Shown: positions 28,377-37,204 of the stretch, piece after piece
How the letters are laid out: each line of letters starts with the position of its first letter
Position numbering within the stretch: the stretch's first letter is position 1
From: Streptomyces sp. NBC_01478
GTDB taxonomy: Bacteria; Actinomycetota; Actinomycetes; Streptomycetales; Streptomycetaceae
Direction: 5' to 3'
Length of the DNA stretch: 64,000 nucleotides
Assembly (NCBI RefSeq): GCF_036227225.1
Contig: NZ_CP109444.1
Coordinates: 4,941,501 to 5,005,500 of the forward strand
Position numbers and translations under genes: made by a program
The notes under the pieces: model-generated
Seen by the model: only the letters and a program-made list of their open reading frames with translations
Database searches by the model: none
What the model was told of the DNA's origin: nothing

Positions 28377-29068
28377 TACGCGTCCAGCCCCGCCGAACCG
28401 TTCACCGGCCCCGCCCTGTCCAACAACCCCGTCCGCGCCGCCAGCGCCGCCGCCTCCAGCCGCGACCCCACCCCCAGCTTCATCAGCACGCGCTGCACAT
28501 GCGTGCGGGCCGTCGACGGGGCGATGCCCATTCCGGCCGCGATCAGGCGGGTGTCCTCGCCGTCTGCCACCCGGACCAGGACCTCCACCTCCCTCGGCGT
28601 GAGCATCTGCAGCAACCGCTGGCCCTCGTCGTCGGGTTGGGCCGCCGGGTTGAGGAGTTCGCTGAAGGCTCCTTGGAGCAGTTGTGGGGCTACGGCTGCC
28701 TCGCCCGCCCTCGCCTTCATGATGGCGCGCTCCACGCCCTCGATGCGCTCGTCGTGGCGTACGTAGCCCGAGGCGCCGGCCGCGAAGGCCGCCGCGATGC
28801 CTCGGGGGCTGGGGACGGGGCCCAGGACCAGGACCGCGACCTGGGGACGCTCTCGTTTGATCTTCACCACCGGGTCGAAGATGCCCGGCTCGGCCGGTGT
28901 CGCCGTGCCCAGCAGGCACACCTCGGGTGCGCGGGTGATCACCAACTCCGCCGCGCCCGCCGCCGGCGCCGCCGCCGCGAGCACCCGGTGTCCCCGCAGC
29001 TTCAGCGCCGAGGCCAGTGCCTCGGCGAGCAACCGGTGGTCGTCGACCACCATCAGCCGCACTCCCAT
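28376..29068 (-). CDS. LuxR-family regulator with degenerate receiver domain
   Basis: A 230-residue regulator. The receiver domain begins GVRLMVVDDHRLLAEALASA, but the phospho-acceptor position is Gly (VCLLGTATPAE, residue 54) instead of Asp, and the region between is Ala-rich. The LuxR HTH is intact: LTPREVEVLVRVADGEDTR, APSTARTHVQRVLMKLGVG. It is therefore probably regulated without phosphorylation. ATG at 29068 is used. No adjacent kinase gene. Confidence 0.8.
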   Translation of the reverse strand: MGVRLMVVDDHRLLAEALASALKLRGHRVLAAAAPAAGAAELVITRAPEVCLLGTATPAEPGIFDPVVKIKRERPQVAVLVLGPVPSPRGIAAAFAAGASGYVRHDERIEGVERAIMKARAGEAAVAPQLLQGAFSELLNPAAQPDDEGQRLLQMLTPREVEVLVRVADGEDTRLIAAGMGIAPSTARTHVQRVLMKLGVGSRLEAAALAARTGLLDRAGPVNGSAGLDA

Positions 29069-29279
29069 CGAGCAACCCCCCAGTCCCCCCAATGGATGCC
29101 CACTATGGATGCCCACCGGTCCCCAAGAACAGAGGGCCCCCAGCACCCCCGCTCTTCATGCCCCCGGAAGCTACACGCTTGTTCGACGTTGCGCTGCCCC
29201 TACTGGAGAGAAGTGCCCCGGATCAGCGGATTTTTTCGTATTCCTGGTATTGGGGGGTATTGGGGGCGGTGCGGGAGGG

Positions 29280-31088
29280 TCAGCCGCTTGTACCGAAGGC
29301 GATCGCCAGGTCCTTGTCCTCCGTCGAGGACGACGACGGCTTGCTCGCGTAGACCGCCGACATGTACAGGTGCCCCTCCGCGTAGAGGATCTCCGCGTAG
29401 TCCGGCAGGAAGCTGGTCTCCGCCCCCCGTACCGTCTCCGTGCTCGGGTTCTCCAGCAGCTCGGTCTCCTTGAAGGAGTCGCCGTCGATGCTGACGATCT
29501 GGCCGCCCTTGTCGTACGGCGGGGACTTGTAGGCGATGACGTTGGCGCCGTCCATCCGCAGCGGGGTGATCGTGTAGCCGTCGCCGGCGTCGGCGCGCTG
29601 GCCGGTCTGCTTGCCGGTTGCGAGGTCGAAGGCGACGATCTCGTTGGTCCGGCTGTAGGAGTCGCCGGAGCCGTCGTGTTCCTCGGTCGGCACGTACAAC
29701 CGGTCGTTGCCTACGGCCAGTTCGGTGCAGGCCTCGACGCGGGTGATGCCGTCGCAGCGGGCCGCGTACTGCTTGCCCGGCGCCAAGATGTGGGAGCGCA
29801 GCGCACCGGTCTTGTTGTCGATGGAGAAGAAATCGGAGATGCCGCTGCCGTCGCCCGCGCTGTCGCCGACGTCGGCCGCGACGACCAGCGGGTCGGTCGA
29901 CACGATGCTCGCGTACTCGATGCCCTGGGCCATCTTGTAGTCCGAGATCACTTTCCCGGAGACCGGGTCGATGGTCTGGATGTGCAGCACGCGCGCGTCG
30001 TACGTACCGCACTTGCGCACCGCGACCAGCTTGGCGCCGCCGCCATAACCGGCGTCGTAGCAGTCGGCGACCTTCGGGCTCCACAGGACCTTGCCGGTGG
30101 CGATGTCGAAGGCGGCTCCGCCGTCGGTGCTGCCCACGGCGACCGTGTTCGCGCCGACGGTGACGTTCTCGAAACTGATCGGCTGGTCACCGGAGTTGGC
30201 GGTCTTCGTCCACAGCTTGGTGCCCGTGTTGAGGTCGAGCGCCGCGATCTGGCTGCAGCCGTGCGAGGGCTTGTCCTTGGTCGGCATGGCGGGCTCGTAG
30301 AGGATGGCCGTCTTGTCGTCTGTGGTGGTGTGCTTGGTGGCCTGGCAGACCGGGCCCGGGAGCTTGATCGTCCACAGCTTCGCGCCCGTGTCTCGGTCGT
30401 AGCCGTTGACCTCGGCGCTGCCGCTCTTGGCGTACACCTTGTCGGTGAGCCAGGAACCGGACGTCACCATGGTGTCGCTGACCTTGGGCATCGGGACCTG
30501 GAAGAGGACCTTGGAGGCGGTGTCGGCGGGGACCTTCTCCTTGCCGCCGGACGTCGTGCCGCCCGTACCGCCCTTGTTGTCCGAAGGGGTGGGGTCGGCG
30601 CTGTTCTTCTTGTCGTCGTCCTTGCCCGACTGGGATGACGAGTACCAGATGCCGCCGCCGACGATCAGCGCGATCGCCACGACCGCCGCCGTGATGATCA
30701 CCGCGGACGCCCCGAACTTCCGCCCGCCGCCGCCCGGTTGGCCCGGCTGCGGGTGCAGCGGCATGGTCGGCTGACCGGGGTGGCCCTGCGGATGGCCCTG
30801 CCCCGGGTAGCCGTAACCCGGCTGCTGGCCATAGGGGTTGGGCTGCTGGGCGTACGGGTTGGGCTGCTGGCCGGGGTAGCCGTAGCCCGGCTGCTGGGGC
30901 GGGGGCGGTGCCTGCGGGTAGCCGTAGACCGGCGGGGGCGGCTGCTGCGGAGGCTGGTCCTGGGGCTGGTTCTGGGGCTGGTTCTGGGGCTGGTTCTGGG
31001 GCTGGTTCTGGGGCTGGTTCTGGGGCGGGCCGAAGCCGCCGCCCTGTTGCGGGGGCTGGTTCGGCGGGGGCGGGGGCGGCTGGGTCAT
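29280..31088 (-). CDS. Membrane-anchored PQQ-like beta-propeller protein, paralogue 1
   Basis: A 602-residue protein. The cytoplasmic N-terminal ~120 residues are Pro/Gln/Gly/Tyr-rich with five QNQP repeats, followed by one membrane helix (ASAVIITAAVVAIALIVGGG) and an extracellular beta-propeller with WD/PQQ-like blades (GYDRDTGAKLWTIKLPG, LDLNTGTKLWTKTANSG, AFDLATGKQTGQR). No enzyme residues are evident; the family may sense or scaffold at the surface. ATG at 31088 follows GAGG. It lies 43 bp after its paralogue, so the two form a leftward operon. Confidence 0.8.
   Translation of the reverse strand: MTQPPPPPPNQPPQQGGGFGPPQNQPQNQPQNQPQNQPQNQPQDQPPQQPPPPVYGYPQAPPPPQQPGYGYPGQQPNPYAQQPNPYGQQPGYGYPGQGHPQGHPGQPTMPLHPQPGQPGGGGRKFGASAVIITAAVVAIALIVGGGIWYSSSQSGKDDDKKNSADPTPSDNKGGTGGTTSGGKEKVPADTASKVLFQVPMPKVSDTMVTSGSWLTDKVYAKSGSAEVNGYDRDTGAKLWTIKLPGPVCQATKHTTTDDKTAILYEPAMPTKDKPSHGCSQIAALDLNTGTKLWTKTANSGDQPISFENVTVGANTVAVGSTDGGAAFDIATGKVLWSPKVADCYDAGYGGGAKLVAVRKCGTYDARVLHIQTIDPVSGKVISDYKMAQGIEYASIVSTDPLVVAADVGDSAGDGSGISDFFSIDNKTGALRSHILAPGKQYAARCDGITRVEACTELAVGNDRLYVPTEEHDGSGDSYSRTNEIVAFDLATGKQTGQRADAGDGYTITPLRMDGANVIAYKSPPYDKGGQIVSIDGDSFKETELLENPSTETVRGAETSFLPDYAEILYAEGHLYMSAVYASKPSSSSTEDKDLAIAFGTSG
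30961..31020. repeat. 12-bp tandem repeat x5 in a coding region
   Basis: Five exact copies of TGGGGCTGGTTC on the plus strand, encoding the repeated Asn-Gln-Pro-Gln on the minus strand in the cytoplasmic tail of the propeller protein. Copy number is likely to vary by slippage. Confidence 0.9.
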
Positions 31089-31131
31089 GACGAGTACCTC
31101 GGGGACGGGTCGACGGAAGCGCAGGAAGGGG

Positions 31132-32820
31132 TCACTTGCCGTAGGCGAGCATCAACTTCTCCTTCGTGTCGTCATTGCCGTTCAGCCGGGTCGAGGAGAT
31201 GTAGAAGCGGCCGTCGACGTAGTCGATGTCCCGGGAGTAGAAGCTCGACTCGATCTGTGCCGTGCCCGCCGGCATCTGGAGCAGCTTCGTCGTGGTGTGC
31301 GCGGAGCCGGTCGTCGGGACGGACACGATCTGGCCGCCCGCGGCGTAGGAGGCCTCGACGTAGGCGGTGAGCTGTCCGCCCTCGGCCTTGACCGGCACCA
31401 TCGACACGGCCGCGGGCGACTTGACGCGCCACTTCTCCTTGCCGGTGGCGAGGTCGATCGCGACGATCTGGTTGGCGCCGGTCGTCGCCTCCGTCGGCAG
31501 GTACAGGGTGCTCGCGTCGGCCGCGACGCCCTGGCAGCCCTGGAGGTCGTCGAGGATCGACAGACCGCAGGAGGGTGCGAAGGCGGCCTTGGAGTCGACC
31601 TGCGAGCGGACCGAACCGTCGCTCTTCAGCGTCGAGATGTTCCAGTGCTTGTGGTCCGAGTCGGTCATGTAGAGGACGACCGGGTCCACGGAGTAGACGT
31701 GGTCCACCGTCCAGCCCTTGGGGATCGCCTTGGTCCACTTGGCCGCGCCGGTCGCCGGGTCCAGCTCCTGCACCTCGTCGTGCTCGGTCGAGGAGCCCGC
31801 CCCGCAGGACGCGACGGAGATCAGCCGGGTGCCGCCCGCGAACGCGCCCGGGAAGCAGGCCGCGCCGTACTTCTTCTTCTCGTAGAGCTTCTTGCCGGTG
31901 CCGATGTCGTAGGCGATCCCGGACTCCGAGCGCCCGACCATCAGCGTCTTTCCGGTGACGGTCAGCCCGATGCTGAGCGCGCTGTCGAAGAGGTCGCCGT
32001 CCGGGACGGTCGCCGTCCAGCCCTTCGCCCCGGTGTTCAGGTCGAGCTGCTGGAGGTGATTGCACTTGGCGTTGTCGCTGACCCCGCTCTCGTACGCCAC
32101 CACGATCTTGTCGTCGGCCGACTTCTGCGGGGTGACCGCGCAGATCTTCTGCGGGAAGGTGATCGTGGGCCAGGTCGGGCTGCCGTTGCCCACGTTGTAG
32201 GCGACGACTTCCTTGTACGCCGCCTTCACCGCCGACTTGCCGGTGATCCACATGCCGGGGGCGTCGGCGCCGGAACCGGGCGCGTCCGGCGCCTCCTTGT
32301 ACCAGAGCACCTTCGCCTCGCCGGACTTACGGCCCTCGTTGAGGTTCTCGGGGTCCTTGCCGCCGTCGCCGCTGCCGTCACCCGGGTTGGCGGGGTCGTC
32401 GCTGCCGGTGGGCTTCGGGCTGTCGCTCTGCTCCGCCACCGGCTTCTTGTCGTCGCCGCCGCTCGTGACCGCCCACACCGTGCCGCCGACGACCAGGAGA
32501 CCCGCGACGGCGGCCGCGATCACGAGGGCGGGCCTGCCCTTGAAGGGGCCTTTGCCGGAGGGCGGCTGCGGGGTGAACTGCGGTGGCGGGGGCGGCGGGT
32601 AGCCGTAGCCGCCGTAGGGGGGCTGCTGCCCGTAGGGACCGGGCTGCTGCGGATAGCCGTAGGGGCCGGGCTGTTGGCCGTACGGACCCGGCTGCTGCGG
32701 GTAGCCGTATCCCGGCTGCGGTGGAACGGGAGCCCCGAAGCCGCCCGCCGGTGGCTGAGGCGGTTGGTTCGGCGGCGCTCCGTAACCGCCGGACGGCGGC
32801 TGGTCGGGCGGCTGAGTCAT
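31132..32820 (-). CDS. Membrane-anchored PQQ-like beta-propeller protein, paralogue 2
   Basis: A 562-residue relative of the downstream gene: a Gly/Pro/Tyr/Gln-rich cytoplasmic tail (GYPQQPGPYGQQPGPYGYPQ), one helix (PALVIAAAVAGLLVVGGTVW), then an extracellular propeller (YDIGTGKKLYEKKKYG, LDPATGAAKWTKAIPKG, IDLATGKEKWRVKSPAA). ATG at 32820 follows GGGGGAG; TTG/ATG codons upstream to 32841 are less likely. The tail is simpler than in paralogue 1, lacking QNQP repeats. The ligand or partner is unknown. Confidence 0.8.
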   Translation of the reverse strand: MTQPPDQPPSGGYGAPPNQPPQPPAGGFGAPVPPQPGYGYPQQPGPYGQQPGPYGYPQQPGPYGQQPPYGGYGYPPPPPPQFTPQPPSGKGPFKGRPALVIAAAVAGLLVVGGTVWAVTSGGDDKKPVAEQSDSPKPTGSDDPANPGDGSGDGGKDPENLNEGRKSGEAKVLWYKEAPDAPGSGADAPGMWITGKSAVKAAYKEVVAYNVGNGSPTWPTITFPQKICAVTPQKSADDKIVVAYESGVSDNAKCNHLQQLDLNTGAKGWTATVPDGDLFDSALSIGLTVTGKTLMVGRSESGIAYDIGTGKKLYEKKKYGAACFPGAFAGGTRLISVASCGAGSSTEHDEVQELDPATGAAKWTKAIPKGWTVDHVYSVDPVVLYMTDSDHKHWNISTLKSDGSVRSQVDSKAAFAPSCGLSILDDLQGCQGVAADASTLYLPTEATTGANQIVAIDLATGKEKWRVKSPAAVSMVPVKAEGGQLTAYVEASYAAGGQIVSVPTTGSAHTTTKLLQMPAGTAQIESSFYSRDIDYVDGRFYISSTRLNGNDDTKEKLMLAYGK

Positions 32821-32948
32821 CAGCGGCTCCCCCTCGTTCACTGATTTTTAGCCACGCCCCGGGCTTCGCGACGGCCCCGGAGACGTCTTCAGTCGGTTCT
32901 CGATCGGTTCTCGGTCGGCCCTTTCTATCACCCGGCTGTCCACGCACA

Positions 32949-32990
32949 ACGGGCCGGTTCTCCCCTGTTCCCAAGGGAGGACCGGCCCGT
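32949..32990 (-). terminator. Intrinsic terminator of the ABC-F gene
   Basis: A two-part hairpin: ACGGGCCGGT (32949-32958) pairs with ACCGGCCCGT (32981-32990), enclosing an inner CTCCC/GGGAG stem. It lies 31 nt beyond the stop of the leftward ABC-F gene. Confidence 0.75.
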
Positions 32991-33021
32991 GATACCGCCG
33001 TTATGCGCCTTCACGCACCCT

Positions 33022-34824
33022 TCACGCGTCCTCGGCGAGTTCCAGCCATCGCAGCTCCAGCTCGTCGCGCTCGCCGCTCAAGTCCCGCAACTGGGCGTCC
33101 AGTTCGGCGACTTTCGCGAAGTCCGTGGCGTTGTCGGCGATCTGGGCGTGCAGCTTGGCCTCCTTCTCGGAGACCTTGTCCAACTGCCGCTCGATCTTCT
33201 GGAGTTCCTTCTTCGCGGCCCGCTGGTCGGCGGCGCTCACGGCGGGCGCGGCCTTCTCCACGACGGGGACGGCGGCCGCGGCCACTTCCTCCATACGGTG
33301 GCGCCGCTCCAGGTACTCGTCGATACCGCGCGGCAGCATCCGCAGCGTCGCGTCGCCGAGGAGGGCGTACACCTTGTCGGTGGTGCGCTCGACGAAGAAC
33401 CGGTCGTGGGAGATCACGATCATCGACCCTGGCCAGCCGTCGAGGACGTCCTCCAACTGCGTCAGCGTCTCGATGTCGAGGTCGTTGGTGGGCTCGTCGA
33501 GGAAGAGGACGTTCGGCTCGTCCATGAGGAGCCGGAGGAGTTGGAGCCTGCGCCGCTCACCGCCGGACAGGTCACCGACCGGCGTCCACTGCTTCTCCTT
33601 GTTGAACCCGAACGTCTCGCACAACTGCCCGGCGGTCATCTCCCGCCCCTTGCCGAGATCGACCCGCTCGCGCACCTGCTGCACGGCCTCCAACACCCGC
33701 AGCGTGGGCTTGAGTTCGGCCACCTCCTGCGAGAGGTAGGCGAGCTTCACCGTCTTTCCCACGACGACCTTGCCGGCCGCGGGCTGTGTCTCGCCGTCGC
33801 TGCGGGCGGCCTCGGTCATGGCGCGCAGCAGGGAGGTCTTGCCGGCGCCGTTGACGCCGACCAGGCCGATACGGTCGCCGGGGCCGAGGTGCCAGGTGAT
33901 GTGCTTCAGCAGCACCTTGGGGCCTGCCTGGACGGTCACGTCCTCCAGGTCGAAGACGGTCCGGCCCAGGCGCGAGGAGGCGAACTTCATCAGCTCGCTG
34001 CTGTCGCGCGGCGGCGGCACGTCCGCGATCAGTTCGTTGGCGGCCTCGACGCGGAAGCGCGGCTTCGACGTACGGGCGGGGGCGCCCCGGCGCAGCCAGG
34101 CCAGCTCCTTGCGGACCAGGTTCTGCCGCTTGGTCTCCTCGGTGGCGGCGATGCGCTCGCGCTCGGCGCGGGCGAAGACGTAGTCGGTGTAGCCGCCCTC
34201 GTACTCGTAGACGTCGCCCTTCTGCACGTCCCACATCCGGGTGCAGACCTGGTCCAGGAACCAGCGGTCGTGGGTCACGCAGACGAGCGCGGAGCGGCGC
34301 TCGCGCAGGTGCTGGGCGAGCCAGGCGATGCCCTCGACGTCGAGGTGGTTCGTCGGCTCGTCGAGGACGACCAGGTCCTGGTCCTCGATGAGCAGCTTGG
34401 CGAGCGCGATACGGCGCCGCTCGCCGCCGGAGAGCGGGCCGATCACGGTGTCCAGGCCCTGCGGGAAGCCCGGCATGTCGAGCCCGCCGAAGAGTCCCGT
34501 CAGTACGTCGCGGATCTTGGCGTTGCCCGCCCACTCGTGGTCTTCCATGTCCCGGATGACCTCGTGGCGGACGGTCGCCTCCGGGTCGAGGGAGTCGTGC
34601 TGGGTGAGGACGCCGAGGCGGAGTCCGCCGGAGTGGGTGACGCGGCCGGTGTCGGACTCCTCCAGCTTGGCGAGCATCCGGATCAGGGTGGTCTTGCCGT
34701 CTCCGTTGCGGCCCACGACCCCGATCCGGTCCCCTTCGGAGACACCGAGCGAGACACCGTCGAGCAGGGCACGGGTGCCGTACACCTTGCTGACGTTCTC
34801 GACATTGACCAGGTTGACGGCCAT
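33022..34824 (-). CDS. ABC-F family ATPase (Uup-like)
   Basis: A 600-residue protein with two ABC domains and no membrane segments. Domain 1: Walker A GVVGRNGDGKTTLI, signature LSGGERRRIALAKLL, Walker B DLVVLDEPTNHLD. Domain 2: LVGVNGAGKTSLL, LSGGERRRLQLLRLL, VLFLDEPTNDLD. A C-terminal coiled coil (KKELQKIERQLDKVSEKEAK) is typical of Uup. ABC-F proteins act on the ribosome. The GDGK Walker A and coiled coil favour a housekeeping Uup role over drug resistance. ATG at 34824 follows AGGAG. Confidence 0.92.
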   Translation of the reverse strand: MAVNLVNVENVSKVYGTRALLDGVSLGVSEGDRIGVVGRNGDGKTTLIRMLAKLEESDTGRVTHSGGLRLGVLTQHDSLDPEATVRHEVIRDMEDHEWAGNAKIRDVLTGLFGGLDMPGFPQGLDTVIGPLSGGERRRIALAKLLIEDQDLVVLDEPTNHLDVEGIAWLAQHLRERRSALVCVTHDRWFLDQVCTRMWDVQKGDVYEYEGGYTDYVFARAERERIAATEETKRQNLVRKELAWLRRGAPARTSKPRFRVEAANELIADVPPPRDSSELMKFASSRLGRTVFDLEDVTVQAGPKVLLKHITWHLGPGDRIGLVGVNGAGKTSLLRAMTEAARSDGETQPAAGKVVVGKTVKLAYLSQEVAELKPTLRVLEAVQQVRERVDLGKGREMTAGQLCETFGFNKEKQWTPVGDLSGGERRRLQLLRLLMDEPNVLFLDEPTNDLDIETLTQLEDVLDGWPGSMIVISHDRFFVERTTDKVYALLGDATLRMLPRGIDEYLERRHRMEEVAAAAVPVVEKAAPAVSAADQRAAKKELQKIERQLDKVSEKEAKLHAQIADNATDFAKVAELDAQLRDLSGERDELELRWLELAEDA

Positions 34825-34895
34825 TTCTCTCCTGACAGGGGGGACGGTCAGCCTCCCAGAGTAATGCGCGGCGGGAAGCTGACGATCCGCGCAGG

Positions 34896-35454
34896 TCAGT
34901 GGGGTGCCGCGAGCAGTTCCCGCAGAAGTCCGACGACGAGATCGGGCTGTCCTACGAACGGGGAGTGGCCCGTCCGCCATTCGCGCACGTCGGTGCGGCG
35001 CGCAGACGACGTAGGTGGAGGGAGTGTGTTTCCAGTGGTGGCACTCCGGGACGCCTCGCCCGCAACCGGGGGCCTGCGCACGCAGCAGGCCGACCGCCCA
35101 GACGGCGAGAGGTTCGGGACAGTCGTGGTAGAGGGTGTCGGCGGCCCGGTCGGGGTGCAGGCTGGTCGAGCCGTCGGGCCCGGGGTCGATCGCGTCCTGG
35201 AGCTGCCGGGACGCGCCGCCCAGACCGGCCGCGCTCTCGCCGGCGTCCGGCACGAAGGCCGCCGGATGGACCAGGTGTCCCGCCCCGCACAGCCCGGTGA
35301 TCACCGACCCGCCGTAGGAGTGACCGAGCACGATCGCGGGCTCCGACAGCGAGTCGACGACGACCTCAATTCCCGCGCTCCGCAAGCGTTCCGCCACCAG
35401 GGCGAAGTGTTCGGGACGGTGATACAGGCCATGAACGAGCACCACGGCGGCCAA
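34896..35454 (-). pseudogene. Decayed alpha/beta-hydrolase gene
   Basis: The reading starting at TTG 35454 (AAVVLVHGLYHRPEHFALVA) carries the nucleophile elbow IVLGHSYGGSVITG and FVPDAGESAAGLGG. The segment between strand 2 and the elbow is abnormally short (VVVDSLSEPAIV), and after YVVCA the frame breaks. The expected C-terminal part (DVREWRTGHSPFVGQPDLVV) continues in another frame to 34896. The initiation codon also seems lost (ATTG after GAGGAGA). This fits a small dienelactone-like or salicylate-esterase-like hydrolase inactivated by internal deletion and frameshift. Confidence 0.75.
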
Positions 35455-35501
35455 TGCGTACGTCTCCTCGCGTCGGTGTCGGGCGAGTGGTCCGGGGCCG
35501 G

Positions 35502-37124
35502 TCAGCCGTATCGCCGCAGCAGTCCGTCCACGTACGCCTCCAGCCGCTCCGCCAACACCTCGGACGTGAGATCGTCCCGCCCCAGCTCACGCCACGGCCC
35601 GGCCAGTTTCACCGCGTCGGGGCAGTAGTGCAGGGCGTCGATCAGCCGCCAGTACAAGTGGTCGGGGGCGTCGGCGAGTTGGCGGCCGCCGTGTGCCTCG
35701 TACCGCTCGCGGAAGTCCAGCCCGTGCTCCGGGCCGTGCAGCAGGGCGAGCGCGGTCGAGCAGTGCGCCACGTCCAGGTCGGCAGGTCCCCACGAGGTCT
35801 CGACCCAGTCCACGACACCGCTGATCCGCAGCCCGCGCCCGGCTCCCGTGAAGAGCACGTTCCCGGGGTGGAAGTCGCGGTGCAGGAAGCAGCCTTCGTA
35901 CGGCGGCGGGTCGCGGCGGATCACGTCGACGGCCCGCTCCCACAGGGGGCCGCGCGGGGTGCGGACGCGCTCCGGCGATGTCCACGCCTGGTACGTGCGC
36001 GGTCTCTCGTCCGGTACGACGCCGTGGACGCGGACGAGTTGGGCCGCGAGCAGGTCCAGGCGCCGGTCGAGGTCGTCCTCGTCCACGCGGACGCGGCCGG
36101 GCAGCGCGGACATCAACAGGGTCGGGTGGTCGCAGTGTTCGGCCGTGGCGTCCACGGCGACGAGATCAGGCGCCGGGATGCCCGCCCGTCCGGCGAGCAG
36201 CGCCAGGACGGACGCCTCGCGGGCCAGCAGCCCGGGCCCGTGGTGGCGGAAGAACGGCTTGACGAAGGTCCGTTGGACCAGGTCCGTGCCGTCGTCGAGG
36301 GTGAGCCGGCGCATCTGGGAGCTCCAACCACCGTACAGAAGACGCGCGTCGGTGACCGACCGGTCGTCGCCGAGCTGCTTGGCCACCCACGCACGCGTGG
36401 CCGTCCAGCCACGGTCGTCGAGGCCGGTCAGCACCGACTCGACGAACTCCCGCCGGTCATCGCCGTGATCGCGGAACCACATGCCCAACTGGTGCCGCGC
36501 GTCCGGAAGTTCGAACCGCGCGTACTGGGCGCGCGCTGCCAGCGCGTCCTGTACGGCCTCGGTCACCGCGGGCGGGATCACCGCGTCGGTGCCCGGCACG
36601 GCGAGCACCGCCCGGCCCTCGTGGGCCCGCAGCACCTGAAGCGCGGGGGCCTCCCGCCAGCTTTCCGGCTGCCGGATGATGCCGCTGAACCGGCCGTTCC
36701 CGTCCCCGAAGGGCACGTCCCACGCCTCGGCGGCGTACACGGCGGGCGCGCACAGCCCCAGTGCCGCCACCCGGTCCCCGTAGTGCCGGACGAGATCGGC
36801 CACCGTCTGGCCGCTCATGCTGAACCCGACCAGGACCAGCGGCCCGTCCGTCCCCGCGTATGCGTCGATCACCGCGACGGCCTGCTCGAACCGCCTCCGC
36901 AGGCTCAACTCACCGAGCTTTCCGCTGCTTTGGCCGTGCCCGGAGAAGTCGAAGGCGATCCCTCGGCAGCCGTGGGCCACGAACTCCCCTACCAGCGGGA
37001 GCAGTCGCTCCGTGCTGCCGGTGCCCGCGCCGTGCAGCACCACGGCGGTGGCCCCGGACGGATCACCGCCGTACACGCCGCCGAGCCGTTCGCCGTCGTG
37101 GTCGAGCGTGAAGTCGAAGAGCAT
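35502..37124 (-). CDS. Fusion of alpha/beta-hydrolase and aminoglycoside-phosphotransferase-like kinase
   Basis: A 540-residue two-domain protein. Residues ~1-235 are an alpha/beta-hydrolase: oxyanion region VVLHGAGTGS, nucleophile Ser102 in LVGFSMSGQT, Asp180 in VPGTDAVIPP and His211 in DARHQLG. Residues ~245-540 are an APH/choline-kinase-like fold: G-loop GGWSSQMRRLTLDDG, catalytic HRDFHPGN (415-422) and metal-binding Asp439 in VVDWVETSWGPADLD. No stop, frameshift or start-like spacer separates them. Substrates are unknown. A two-step detoxification or salvage reaction on one small molecule is plausible inference. Confidence 0.82.
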   Translation of the reverse strand: MLFDFTLDHDGERLGGVYGGDPSGATAVVLHGAGTGSTERLLPLVGEFVAHGCRGIAFDFSGHGQSSGKLGELSLRRRFEQAVAVIDAYAGTDGPLVLVGFSMSGQTVADLVRHYGDRVAALGLCAPAVYAAEAWDVPFGDGNGRFSGIIRQPESWREAPALQVLRAHEGRAVLAVPGTDAVIPPAVTEAVQDALAARAQYARFELPDARHQLGMWFRDHGDDRREFVESVLTGLDDRGWTATRAWVAKQLGDDRSVTDARLLYGGWSSQMRRLTLDDGTDLVQRTFVKPFFRHHGPGLLAREASVLALLAGRAGIPAPDLVAVDATAEHCDHPTLLMSALPGRVRVDEDDLDRRLDLLAAQLVRVHGVVPDERPRTYQAWTSPERVRTPRGPLWERAVDVIRRDPPPYEGCFLHRDFHPGNVLFTGAGRGLRISGVVDWVETSWGPADLDVAHCSTALALLHGPEHGLDFRERYEAHGGRQLADAPDHLYWRLIDALHYCPDAVKLAGPWRELGRDDLTSEVLAERLEAYVDGLLRRYG

Positions 37125-37204
37125 GCCCTCTATTCACTCACGCCGTGGCCTCCGTCCTGCGGGAGTGTCACCGCCGGTTTCCGACCCTGGTCGTCATCCG
37201 CCTG

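Noticed and set aside
32989..35628. 879-codon plus-strand reading opposite the ABC-F gene
   Set aside because: Antisense shadow of a clear ABC-F protein; no domain of its own.
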